8,008 nucleotides of DNA, from assembly GCA_964650975.1 (NCBI GenBank), contig CAZYWA010000372.1, positions 1 through 8,008 of the forward strand, read 5' to 3'. Positions 1 to 6,288 of the stretch are shown piece by piece (position 1 is the stretch's first letter; each line of letters opens with the position of its first letter). This stretch comes from CAZYWA01 sp964650975 [NCBI: uncultured bacterium] (GTDB lineage Bacteria; JADJOY01). Made by a program: the position numbers and the translations under genes. The notes under the pieces were generated by a model, which saw only the letters and a program-made list of their open reading frames with translations, ran no database searches and had not been told where the DNA came from.

Positions 1-1071
1 GAGCAACCCGTCGTAATCCCGCGGAGCGACGGTGCCCGAGGGCTCTCGCCCGCGCAGGTTGACGCGGATCAAGCCCAGGTAGTCGGAGGGAATGGCGAAC
101 GCCCGCGTCTCCCTCCAGTCCGTGCTGGCGTAGCGGCCGCCGGCGGCGCGGATCAGCAGCGGATCGAGCACGGCGCGGAACCGCGCGGGCGCGGCCGAGC
201 GCCACGCGTCGAGTGCGCGAGCGGGCCGACGGGGAACGCGCCGCTCGAAGCCGAGCGCCACGCCGAACCACTCGGTGAGCTCGTCGATGCCGCGCGCGGT
301 GGCGATGCCGCCGTTCGAGAGCAGCACCACGTCGGCCTGGGCACTGGCCGCGATGAGCCGGCCCAGCTCCCGGTCGATGGCGCGGTAGACATCGAGGATG
401 GCATTTCCGAGCTCGGCATCTCCCGCCTCGCGGTAGCGGTGGAAGCGGTGACCGGCGGCGTGCGACTCGCCGAAGACGGCCACCGTCAGCTCAGGCGCCT
501 GCTCGCGCATCAGCTCGGCGCACAGTTCGCCCTTCCGCCGCGCGCCGTCGAGCAAACGTCGAAGCACCCGGCGATTCCCGGCCCGCCCACGCGTCCGCTC
601 GTCGCTGCGAGCCCGCGGCCCGTGACGCGCCGCGAGGGTGGCCGCGAGACCGCCGGGGAGACAGCGCAGCGCGGGTGGTGTGGGGTGAGTGGCCCAGTCG
701 ACGACCTGAGCGCCCTCGACACCCGGCACCAGGAATCCGTCCGGAACGTCGACGATCACCGCGCGCCGTCCGGTGCCGCGCAGATCGGCCCAGAAGGGCG
801 TCGCTCCGGTGGCGGAGGGATCGAGGCGCTCGAGCCGGTAGGTCCCGGGCTTGAGGGGGCGCCGCAAGTAGTAGCCGTGCTCCGCCAGCGAGGCGCCGCT
901 CATCAGCGAAAGCCAGGTGCCGCTCGCTCCCAGCACACCCGGCCCGCCGATCGGCCGGTGGCTGCCGCGCGCCAGCAACGATCGAAGCGCCGGCAGCTCC
1001 CCCGCGTGCGCCCATTCGAGCAGCAAGCCAGGATCGCCCGCATCCAGCCCCAGGATGGTCAGCCGCCGCAC
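1..1071 (-). CDS. AP3770-type phosphodiesterase/alkaline-phosphatase-family protein, 3' end outside window
   Basis: The 357 visible codons read without a stop from a GTG at 1071 to the window edge. The N-terminus, LTILGLDAGDP (residues 4-14), matches the first metal-binding block of the type I phosphodiesterase/nucleotide pyrophosphatase family, usually VIGLDGAxPD. Then come the nucleophile region GTWLSLMSG (51-59) with HGYY at 65-68, the block RRAVIVDVPDGF (102-113), FGESHAAGHRF (200-210), LLSNGGIA (250-257) and, near the visible end, IRVNLRGREPSG (335-346), which is a hallmark of this family. Relatives hydrolyse phosphodiesters or phosphonates; the substrate here is unknown. Several usual metal ligands look replaced: ExDxxxH is ESHAAGH and SDHG is SNGG, so activity may be altered or lost. 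GTG 1071 was chosen because it places the family N-terminus at residue 4. The frame stays open upstream to a stop at 1206, but that stretch is repeat DNA. No clear Shine-Dalgarno precedes the start. The family assignment is firm; the catalytic status is inference. Confidence 0.82.
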   Translation of the reverse strand, partial: MRRLTILGLDAGDPGLLLEWAHAGELPALRSLLARGSHRPIGGPGVLGASGTWLSLMSGASLAEHGYYLRRPLKPGTYRLERLDPSATGATPFWADLRGTGRRAVIVDVPDGFLVPGVEGAQVVDWATHPTPPALRCLPGGLAATLAARHGPRARSDERTRGRAGNRRVLRRLLDGARRKGELCAELMREQAPELTVAVFGESHAAGHRFHRYREAGDAELGNAILDVYRAIDRELGRLIAASAQADVVLLSNGGIATARGIDELTEWFGVALGFERRVPRRPARALDAWRSAAPARFRAVLDPLLIRAAGGRYASTDWRETRAFAIPSDYLGLIRVNLRGREPSGTVAPRDYDGLL

Positions 1072-1122
1072 GCGGCTAGAGTCGCGTAACCAGCGACTCG
1101 CTGTCCACGGCGAGGTGAGTTT

Positions 1123-1261
1123 CCTCGGGTGGCTTTTCAAGCCGCCACCCCAAAAAAAGGTGCGATTTTTTCGAGACCCCACCCCCGAGTCGGCTCGCTT
1201 TGCTCAGGGCCAAAGGCCCGTGCGCGCCTGCGGCGCGGTGGCTCTGCATCGACCCACCGCC
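1123..1261 (-). repeat. Intergenic hairpin-rich repeat, copy A
   Basis: Read on the minus strand, this stretch aligns block by block with 4180-4356 on the plus strand. The order of blocks is: a hairpin GCGGTGG/CCACCGC (1260-1254 with 1241-1235) whose loop begins gtcg; a hairpin CGCGCC-gca-GGCGCG (1237-1223); a copy-specific hairpin GGGCC-ttt-GGCCC; a block AGCGAGCCGACTCGGGGGTG; an A tract followed by TCGC; and a closing hairpin around GGCTTgaaAAGCC. The element lies between two minus-strand genes, downstream of the molybdoenzyme and 51 nt before the phosphodiesterase start. Homology to copy B is seen directly. The element's function is unknown; it could be a mobile palindromic element, an mRNA processing or attenuation site, or a small RNA. 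Confidence 0.75.
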
Positions 1262-1275
1262 GCGACGGGCGCAGG

Positions 1276-1296
1276 GCGGCGGTCCCTCGCCGCCGC
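1276..1296 (-). terminator. Candidate hairpin terminator of the molybdoenzyme gene
   Basis: A perfect 7-bp stem (GCGGCGG / CCGCCGC) with a 7-nt loop begins 5 nt after the minus-strand stop codon at 1302-1304. No T tract follows, so if it terminates it does so as a GC hairpin or with Rho. A second hairpin at 1235-1260, assigned to the repeat, follows within 20 nt. Confidence 0.4.
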
Positions 1297-1301
1297 GGCG
1301 C

Positions 1302-3584
1302 TCACGCGGCTTCGACGCGCGCGGCCACGTGCTTGTGCCAGGGAGTGCCCGCGAACTTGTCGCGGTCCTCGCTCGCGGTGAGCTCGTTGGGAGGAACGCC
1401 GGCCAGCGAGCGAGCCCCGAGCCCGGGAAAGTCCACGCCCAGACCGTTGGGCAGCGACACGTGTCCCGCCTGCATGGTCTCGGAGACCTCGACCGGCACC
1501 TCGACGCTGCCGCGCTTCGTGGTGACGCGCGCGCGACCGCCGGTCGCGAGGCCGAGTCGCGACGCATCCTGCGGGCTGATCCGCAGCGAGCCGGCCGCGT
1601 CCTCTTTCCGCCAGGCGGGATCGCGGAAGATCGTGTTGGCGGTGTAGGCGCGACGCTCGCCCGCCGACAGCACGAACGGGAAATCGCCGGTCGCGCCGGG
1701 GGCCGTCTCGGCATCGAGGGTCGCAAGCTCGTCCAGCAGCTCGGGAATCGCCAGGTTGAGGCGCGCTCCGCGAATTCGCGACCACGAGTCGTCGTAGTCG
1801 TCCACCGAGAACACCACACCCGACGGACTGCCGAGAATCGCCTCGAAAAGGTGCTCGCCGGGCTCGAAGCCTTCACCGGTGAAGCCAGCGCGGCGCAGCG
1901 AATCCGGGTTCTGCATCGCGAAGAGGTGCGCCGCGCCCCACAAAGCCGCCGCCGATGCCGCGCCGTCCGGCAGCGTCGGCCCGAGCGTGCGGTAGAGCGC
2001 CACCGGGATGAACGGCGCCAGCGCCGGGTCGGAGGTGGCGAAGGCGAAGAAGGCCTCGGTGAACGCGGCCCGTCCGCGAGCGAGCGCCTCTCGCAACGGC
2101 GCCAGCTGCATTTCGGAGACCGCTCCCAGACTCTCGACCAGCCGGGCGTGGATCTCGGGCTCGGGCAGCGGGCCTTCCGGCGCCGCGAAGATCGGACGCC
2201 GGAGATGGAAGTAGTTGCGCGGGAACTCGAAGTTGAAGAACGTGGCTTCCCACTTCTCGTACTGCGTGGGGGCCGGCAGCACGTAGTCGGCCAATCGCGC
2301 GGTCTCGGTCATGGCCACGTCGATCACCACCAGCGTGTCGAGGCTCTCGAGCGCGGCTCGCATCCGCACGCTGTCGGCCAGCGAATGGGCGGGATTGCCG
2401 CTCTCGACGATCATCGCGCGGTAACGCTTGGGATGATCGGTGAGGATCTCCTCGGCGATCACGTTGCACGGCACCAACCCCGCGATGATGCGGGCACCGG
2501 CGACCGGGCTCACCCGCCCGCGCGACCCGCCGCCGCCCGAGCCGCCCAGCGCCGAGCCCGAGAGCTTCACCAGGCTCGCGAACGCGTACTGGGCGCCAGG
2601 CTTCGCGAAGTTTCCGGTGAGCCCCCACACCAGCTTTTCGAGATAGCTCGCGAGGGTCGAGTGAACGTTCATCTGGATGCCGAGGTCCTCGGCCACCGCG
2701 ACGCTCGACGCCTTCGCGATGAGCCGCACGACCTCGCGCAGCTGCTGCTCCTCGATGCCCGCGATCCGCGCGTAGCGGTCGACGGGCAGCGACGTGAAGT
2801 GCGCGATCACGTCGTCGACACCGGTGGCGTGCTCGTCCAGCCACTCGCGATGCAGCAGGTTCTCCTGCACCAGCACCGCGACCATCGCGGCCAGCAGCCA
2901 CGCGTCGGTACCGGGACGCACCGCCAAGTGAATGTCCGCGAGCTCCGCGGTCTCGCTGCGGCGCGGATCGATCACGATGAGGGTGCGCGCCGGGTCCTTG
3001 CTGATCTGCCGCAGCGTGTGGCGCGCCCGCGGCAGCCCGTGCGATTGCCACGGGTTCTTGCCGATGAAGATCGCCACCTCGGCGTGCTCGAAGTCGGCGC
3101 GCACGCCCGCGCCGGTCATTTTCCCTTGCACCCACATCTCGCCGGTCTTCTCCTGCGCGAGGGCGTTGGAGCGGTAGCGCGAGCCGAGGGCCGCCAGCGT
3201 GGCGCTCGCGTAGGCGCCGCCCAGGTGGTTCCCCTGCCCGCCGCCGCCGTAATAGAAGATCGACTCGCCGCCGTGGGTGTCGCGAACCGCGCCCAGGCGG
3301 GCGGCCACTTCGCGTACGGCGGTGTCCCAGTCGATCTCCTCGAAGGTCCCGTCGGCGCGGCGGCGCAGCGGGTGGAGAATTCGATCGGGCCCGTTCTGGT
3401 AATGATCGAGCCTGAGCGCCTTGTTGCAGGTGTATCCCTCGGACGAGGGATGCGCGCGGTCGCCGCGAATGCGCGTCATGTGGCGACCCGCTTCGCCGCC
3501 GGTCTCGACCAGGATCCCGCAGTTGCACTCGCACAGGATGCACGCCGTCGGTTGCCACGTGCCCGCGAGACCGGTCTCGGCCAT
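1302..3584 (-). CDS. Molybdopterin-dependent oxidoreductase with N-terminal [4Fe-4S] domain
   Basis: This is a 760-residue protein of the DMSO-reductase/formate-dehydrogenase superfamily. Residues 10-70 form the [4Fe-4S] domain with C15-x2-C18-x3-C22-x30-C53; C20 is an extra cysteine in the same motif. The molybdopterin oxidoreductase core follows, with EEIDWDTAV (82-90), FIGKNPWQSHG (173-183), VIDPRRSETAELAD (204-217) and VESGNPAHSLAD (393-404). A C-terminal dinucleotide-binding domain spans about 640-745 (YTANTIFRDPAW, HVSLPNGLGVDFPG). Length and domain order are normal. At the position where nitrate reductases and formate dehydrogenases carry Cys or Sec as the Mo ligand, this protein appears to have Gln144 (NALAQEKTGE). 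A Gly/Ser-rich loop lies at 347-354. There is no Tat signal, so it is probably cytoplasmic. The start is the ATG at 3584, which has a strong GGAGGT seven bases upstream; a GTG at 3599 would overlap that site. It is divergent from the HxlR regulator and probably controlled by it. The physiological substrate cannot be told from the sequence. Confidence 0.93.
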   Translation of the reverse strand: MAETGLAGTWQPTACILCECNCGILVETGGEAGRHMTRIRGDRAHPSSEGYTCNKALRLDHYQNGPDRILHPLRRRADGTFEEIDWDTAVREVAARLGAVRDTHGGESIFYYGGGGQGNHLGGAYASATLAALGSRYRSNALAQEKTGEMWVQGKMTGAGVRADFEHAEVAIFIGKNPWQSHGLPRARHTLRQISKDPARTLIVIDPRRSETAELADIHLAVRPGTDAWLLAAMVAVLVQENLLHREWLDEHATGVDDVIAHFTSLPVDRYARIAGIEEQQLREVVRLIAKASSVAVAEDLGIQMNVHSTLASYLEKLVWGLTGNFAKPGAQYAFASLVKLSGSALGGSGGGGSRGRVSPVAGARIIAGLVPCNVIAEEILTDHPKRYRAMIVESGNPAHSLADSVRMRAALESLDTLVVIDVAMTETARLADYVLPAPTQYEKWEATFFNFEFPRNYFHLRRPIFAAPEGPLPEPEIHARLVESLGAVSEMQLAPLREALARGRAAFTEAFFAFATSDPALAPFIPVALYRTLGPTLPDGAASAAALWGAAHLFAMQNPDSLRRAGFTGEGFEPGEHLFEAILGSPSGVVFSVDDYDDSWSRIRGARLNLAIPELLDELATLDAETAPGATGDFPFVLSAGERRAYTANTIFRDPAWRKEDAAGSLRISPQDASRLGLATGGRARVTTKRGSVEVPVEVSETMQAGHVSLPNGLGVDFPGLGARSLAGVPPNELTASEDRDKFAGTPWHKHVAARVEAA

Positions 3585-3591
3585 GGTCGCC

Positions 3592-3597
3592 ACCTCC
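3592..3597 (-). promoter_or_regulatory. Ribosome binding site that fixes the molybdoenzyme start
   Basis: GGAGGT lies 7 nt upstream of the ATG at 3584. The alternative GTG start at 3599 begins just upstream of this motif and overlaps it, so the ATG is preferred. Confidence 0.7.
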
Positions 3598-3636
3598 ACC
3601 GCGAGCGGGTCGCGCCCGCTCCAGCAGTGAGTTCTG

Positions 3637-3676
3637 TTGTGATACTCACCCTACCATGGTAGGTTCGTTACAGCAA
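3637..3676. promoter_or_regulatory. Divergent promoter pair over a palindromic candidate HxlR operator
   Basis: A perfect 14-bp palindrome, CCTACCATGGTAGG, occupies 3650-3663. Candidate plus-strand promoter elements are TTGTGA (3637-3642), a 17-nt spacer, and TAGGTT (3660-3665). Candidate minus-strand elements are TTGCTG (3676-3671), a 17-nt spacer, and TAGGGT (3653-3648). The palindrome therefore covers the spacers and -10 edges of both. The -35 elements are reasonable and the -10 elements are weak. HxlR/DUF24 dimers bind palindromes close to their own gene, so this is the obvious autoregulatory site for the gene at 3694. It could also control the molybdoenzyme. The palindrome is seen directly; the promoters and the binding are inferred. 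Confidence 0.6.
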
Positions 3677-3693
3677 CGGACCGAGCTCCCTCG

Positions 3694-4377
3694 ATGAAGC
3701 GCACCTCGTTCGCCCGCTGGCCGTGCTCGATCGCGCGCACCGTCGACCTGCTCGGCGATTGGTGGACGCCGCTGGTGCTGCGCGAGTGCTTCTACGGGCT
3801 CACCCGCTTCGAGGACATCCAGGGGAGTCTGGGCATCGGCCGGAACGTGCTCACCGGGCGGCTCAAGCGGCTGGCCCTGGAGGGGCTGCTCGAGCGCAAG
3901 CTCTACCAGCGACGTCCGGATCGCTTCGAGTACCACCTGACGCCCAAGGGGCGCGACTTCTTTCCGGTGCTCCTGGCGATGCTGCGCTGGGGAGATCGCT
4001 GGCTCGACGGTGAGCGGGGGATTCCGATTCGCCTGCGGCACGTCACCTGCGGGCATGCCACTCACGCGGAGGTGGTGTGCTCGGAATGCGGCGAACGGCT
4101 CGAGCCGGAGGCGATCCAGGCCGAGCTCGGCCCGGGATTCCCCGCCAAGCTCACTCACCTGCCCCTCGTCCAGCAGCGCTTCGGCGGCGTCGGAGCGAGC
4201 CAGCCGCCGAAACAGCTCCGCGCCGTAGGCGCGCGGCGAGCGCAGCGAGTCGCCTCGGGGGTGAGGCCCCAAAAAAATCGCGCCCGGTGGGGTACGGGGT
4301 CTTCGCAAGACCCCGCAGGACACGTTGGGGCGGGGGGCTTGAAAAGCCCCTCGAGACAACAGACGAGGTCTCGATGA
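3694..4377 (+). CDS. HxlR/DUF24-family winged-helix regulator with repeat-encoded C-terminal tail
   Basis: Residues 1-105 form a winged-helix domain typical of the HxlR family: FARWPCSIARTVDLLGDWWT at 6-25, LGIGRNVLTGRLKRL at 46-60, and a wing region YQRRPDRFEYHLTPKGRDFF at 71-90. Cys11 sits at the conserved N-terminal position that serves as the thiol sensor in redox regulators of this family (YodB, HypR, QorR). A second part, residues 115-145, carries C119, C129 and C132 (TCGH...CSECGE), resembling a small zinc ribbon seen in long HxlR proteins. Family similarity ends near residue 162. Residues about 163-227 are encoded by copy B of the intergenic repeat and are Arg/Gly/Ser-rich low-complexity sequence, so the original stop seems to have been lost. 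The TGA overlaps the ATG of the quinone reductase (ATGA), which suggests translational coupling. It probably represses this operon and perhaps the divergent molybdoenzyme. The start ATG is the first in the frame and has no strong Shine-Dalgarno. Confidence 0.88.
   Translation: MKRTSFARWPCSIARTVDLLGDWWTPLVLRECFYGLTRFEDIQGSLGIGRNVLTGRLKRLALEGLLERKLYQRRPDRFEYHLTPKGRDFFPVLLAMLRWGDRWLDGERGIPIRLRHVTCGHATHAEVVCSECGERLEPEAIQAELGPGFPAKLTHLPLVQQRFGGVGASQPPKQLRAVGARRAQRVASGVRPQKNRARWGTGSSQDPAGHVGAGGLKSPSRQQTRSR
4180..4356 (+). repeat. Intergenic-type hairpin-rich repeat, copy B, inside the 3' end of the regulator gene
   Basis: This copy is homologous to copy A on the minus strand. Its elements in order are: a 9-bp stem TTCGGCGGC/GCCGCCGAA (4180-4188 with 4203-4211); CGCGCC-gta-GGCGCG (4219-4233); the block GCGAGTCGCCTCGGGGGTG; CCCC followed by seven A and TCGCGCC (4267-4283); a copy-specific perfect 8-bp hairpin GGGGTCTT-cgc-AAGACCCC (4296-4314); and the closing hairpin GGGGCTT-gaa-AAGCCCC (4334-4350). 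It ends about 18 nt before the ATG of the next gene. It is read in frame by the HxlR gene, unlike copy A, which lies wholly between genes. The stacked hairpins could affect termination or mRNA stability between the regulator and the quinone reductase. Confidence 0.75.
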
Positions 4378-5360
4378 AGATCGTGCTGTGCAAGGAGCAT
4401 GGACCGCCGGAGCAACTGGTCGTGGAAGAGATCGATCCACCGGCGTGCGATGCGTGGAGCGTGCGGATCGCGGTGCGCGCCGCCGGGATCAACTACCCCG
4501 ACCTGCTCATCATCCAGGGCAAGTACCAGTTCCAGCCGCCGCTCCCCTTCGCGCCCGGAGCCGAGGTCGCCGGATTGGTGACGGAGGTGGGCTGCGAAGT
4601 GCGCGGTTTCCGCGCCGGCGACCGCGTCATCGGCATGACCGGCTGGAACGGGTTCGCCGAGGAAGTCGTGGTGCCGGAAGCGGCGTGCCTGGCGATCCCC
4701 GAAACCATGGACTTCGACACCGCCGCCACGTTCTCGATGACTTACGGAACCAGCCATCACGCGCTGGTACAGCGCGGACGGCTCGGCGCGGGAGAAACGC
4801 TGCTGGTGCTGGGAGCCAGTGGCGGCGTCGGGAGCGCCGCGGTGGACATCGGCCGGGTGCTGGGCGCCAAAGTCATCGCAGCGGGAGGCGACGCCGCGAA
4901 GCTCGCGCGACTGCGCGAGCACTTCGGCATCGAGCACACCGTCGTCACCGGCACCGGAAAGCCGCTCAAGGAAACCGTGGGCGAGCTCACCGGCGGCGAC
5001 GGCGCCGACGTGATCTACGACCCGGTCGGGGGCGAGCTCTTCGAGCAAGCGCTGCGCGCGGTCGCCTGGAACGGACGCGTGCTGGTGATCGGCTTCACGT
5101 CCGGTACCATCCCCAGCGCCAAGGCGAACCTGCTGCTGCTCAAGGGTTCGTCGGTGGTGGGCGTGTTCTGGGGCGCCTTCGCGCGCCGCGAGCCGGCGCT
5201 CAATGCCGCCAACTTCGAGCAGCTCTTCGCGTGGTACCGCGAAGGCAAGCTCGCGCCGCTCATCTCCCATCGCTTCCCGCTCGCGCACGCCGCGGAAGCG
5301 CTGCGCACGCTGGAGCGGCGCGAAGTGATCGGCAAGGCGGTCCTGACCGTCGCGGCTTGA
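4374..5360 (+). CDS. NADPH:quinone oxidoreductase family protein (zinc-less MDR)
   Basis: This is a 328-residue medium-chain dehydrogenase/reductase. The GroES-like N-terminal part includes AGINYPDLLIIQGKYQ (37-52), PFAPGAEVAG (58-67) and GDRVIGMTGWNGFAEEV (82-98). The Rossmann part starts with LVLGASGGVGSAAVDIG (144-160) and LGAKVIAAGG (163-172), followed by GADVIYDPVGG (210-220) and GRVLVIGFTSG (234-244). The structural and catalytic zinc cysteines of alcohol dehydrogenases are absent, which is normal for the quinone oxidoreductase branch. Such enzymes use NAD(P)H to reduce quinones or activated alkenes in the cytoplasm. The length is typical. The start is the ATG at 4374, preceded by GAGG at 4365-4368 and overlapping the regulator stop. 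The frame is open much further upstream, but there it reads the regulator gene and the repeat out of frame. Pairing of an HxlR gene with a quinone reductase matches the QorR-type arrangement known in actinobacteria. The substrate is uncertain. Confidence 0.93.
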   Translation: MKIVLCKEHGPPEQLVVEEIDPPACDAWSVRIAVRAAGINYPDLLIIQGKYQFQPPLPFAPGAEVAGLVTEVGCEVRGFRAGDRVIGMTGWNGFAEEVVVPEAACLAIPETMDFDTAATFSMTYGTSHHALVQRGRLGAGETLLVLGASGGVGSAAVDIGRVLGAKVIAAGGDAAKLARLREHFGIEHTVVTGTGKPLKETVGELTGGDGADVIYDPVGGELFEQALRAVAWNGRVLVIGFTSGTIPSAKANLLLLKGSSVVGVFWGAFARREPALNAANFEQLFAWYREGKLAPLISHRFPLAHAAEALRTLERREVIGKAVLTVAA

Positions 5361-5363
5361 CCG

Positions 5364-5387
5364 GGTCCGCGGGTGCCGCGGCGGACC
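5364..5387. terminator. GC hairpin between convergent genes, possible bidirectional terminator
   Basis: The 34-nt gap between the convergent stop codons holds GGTCCGC (5364-5370) and GCGGACC (5381-5387), a perfect 7-bp stem with a 10-nt loop. An alternative stem forms between two CCGCGG copies (5367-5372 and 5376-5381) around GTG. No T tract follows on either strand, so termination is inferred from position and symmetry only. Confidence 0.35.
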
Positions 5388-5394
5388 GTCGCCT

Positions 5395-6280
5395 TCAACG
5401 CGCGGGCTTGGCCGCGAACGTCGGAGCGATCGCCTTCGCGATCGGCTCCAGCACCTCGAGGTCTTGGCCGAGGAACCACAGGCCACCGCGCAGCAGCGCG
5501 TCGACGTAGAGCGCTCCCACCACTCGCCCGTCCGTCTGAACCGGCACCACCGCGACCGCGCCGTGCGCGGGCACGCCCTCGGCCGCTTCCGCCGACTCTT
5601 CTCCGAGCACCGCGGCGCCGCTCCGGATCGCCCGGGAGATCGCCGCGGTGTCGATCGGCGGCACCGGCGCAAGCGCCTGGCATTCGGGCGACACTACGCT
5701 CGCCTCGACGTCGACCTTCCCACCCACTCCGGCGAGTGCCACGGCCACCCGGTCGGGTGCCAGAAGCGCCAGCACCCCGGACATCGCCTCCTTGTGGACC
5801 AGCGTGCGATGCCGTCCGGCGCGGATCGCTTCCTTGATCGTGGCGATCACTCGCACCAGCCGCATCGCGCGCCGCTCCGCTTCCGCGTCGAGATCCACGA
5901 CACCTTCGTGGCTCGGCTCGAGGCTCGGCGACGGAATGGTGGTGGCGCGCACCTCGTCCTTCACCACCTTGCGGCCCAGCACGTTGTCGGTGCGGTCGCG
6001 CTGGTCCGGCACCACCTCGAGAATCGTCTTGCCGACGCGGATCAGGTCCCCGACGCTGAGCTCGCGCTCCGCCACCGGCGATCCGCCGACGTAGGTCCCG
6101 TTCTGACTCTTCAGGTCCTGGAGCACGTAGCTCGATCCGGTCCAGCGGATCAGCGCGTGCCGCCGCGACACCTCGGGATCGACCACCTGGATCGGGTTCT
6201 GGTGCTCCCGTCCGATCGTGAGCACACGGGTTCCCAGCCGGTAGAGCGTGCCCGCCCGCTCGCCCTCGCGGATCACCAAG

Positions 6281-6288
<8 letters not shown>
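5395..6288 (-). CDS. FHA-GAF domain signalling protein
   Basis: This is a 297-residue soluble protein. Residues 1-95 form a forkhead-associated domain with all signature residues: G26-R27, S41-x2-H44 and N63-G64 (SQNGTYVGG). FHA domains bind phosphothreonine. A linker of about 95-135 contains several Ser and Thr residues (ATTIPSPSLEPS). Residues about 140-290 resemble a GAF domain, with VIATIKEAI at the start, VPVQTDGRVVGALYVDALL in the middle and DLEVLEPIAKAIAPTFA at the end. The same FHA-GAF pair forms the N-terminus of some sigma-54 activators and cyclases, but here the protein ends after the GAF, so any output is through partners. The gene is the second of a pair with the kinase: its ATG lies within the last codons of the kinase gene. 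The likely role is to bind the phosphorylated kinase or its substrate and integrate a small-ligand signal; that role is inference. Confidence 0.9.

Noticed and set aside
491-1015. 174-codon minus-strand frame within the phosphodiesterase gene
   Set aside because: It is a shadow frame; the adjacent frame, starting at GTG 1071, carries the family motifs throughout.
1873-3558. 561-codon minus-strand frame inside the molybdoenzyme gene
   Set aside because: It is a frame-shifted shadow of the molybdoenzyme; its product is Arg-rich and low-complexity.
3585-3599. GTG at 3599 as start of the molybdoenzyme
   Set aside because: It overlaps the GGAGGT that serves the ATG at 3584, and the family sequence begins after that ATG.
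1200-3662. 820-codon open frame on the plus strand opposite the molybdoenzyme
   Set aside because: Its product is Arg/His-rich with no recognisable motif. It starts inside repeat copy A and mirrors the codon pattern of the real minus-strand gene. Long antisense frames are expected at this GC content.
1123-4356. The two repeat copies as a CRISPR array, composite transposon ends or attachment sites
   Set aside because: There are only two divergent copies about 3 kb apart, with no spacers of fixed size, no transposase or integrase between them and no target-site duplication visible.
4077-4373. Upstream extension of the quinone reductase frame to 427 residues
   Set aside because: The extra residues read the regulator gene and the repeat out of frame. 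The family N-terminus begins at the ATG at 4374, which has its own GAGG.
4155-5672. 505-codon minus-strand frame across the quinone reductase
   Set aside because: It overlaps two well-supported genes, has no domain signature and runs through repeat copy B.
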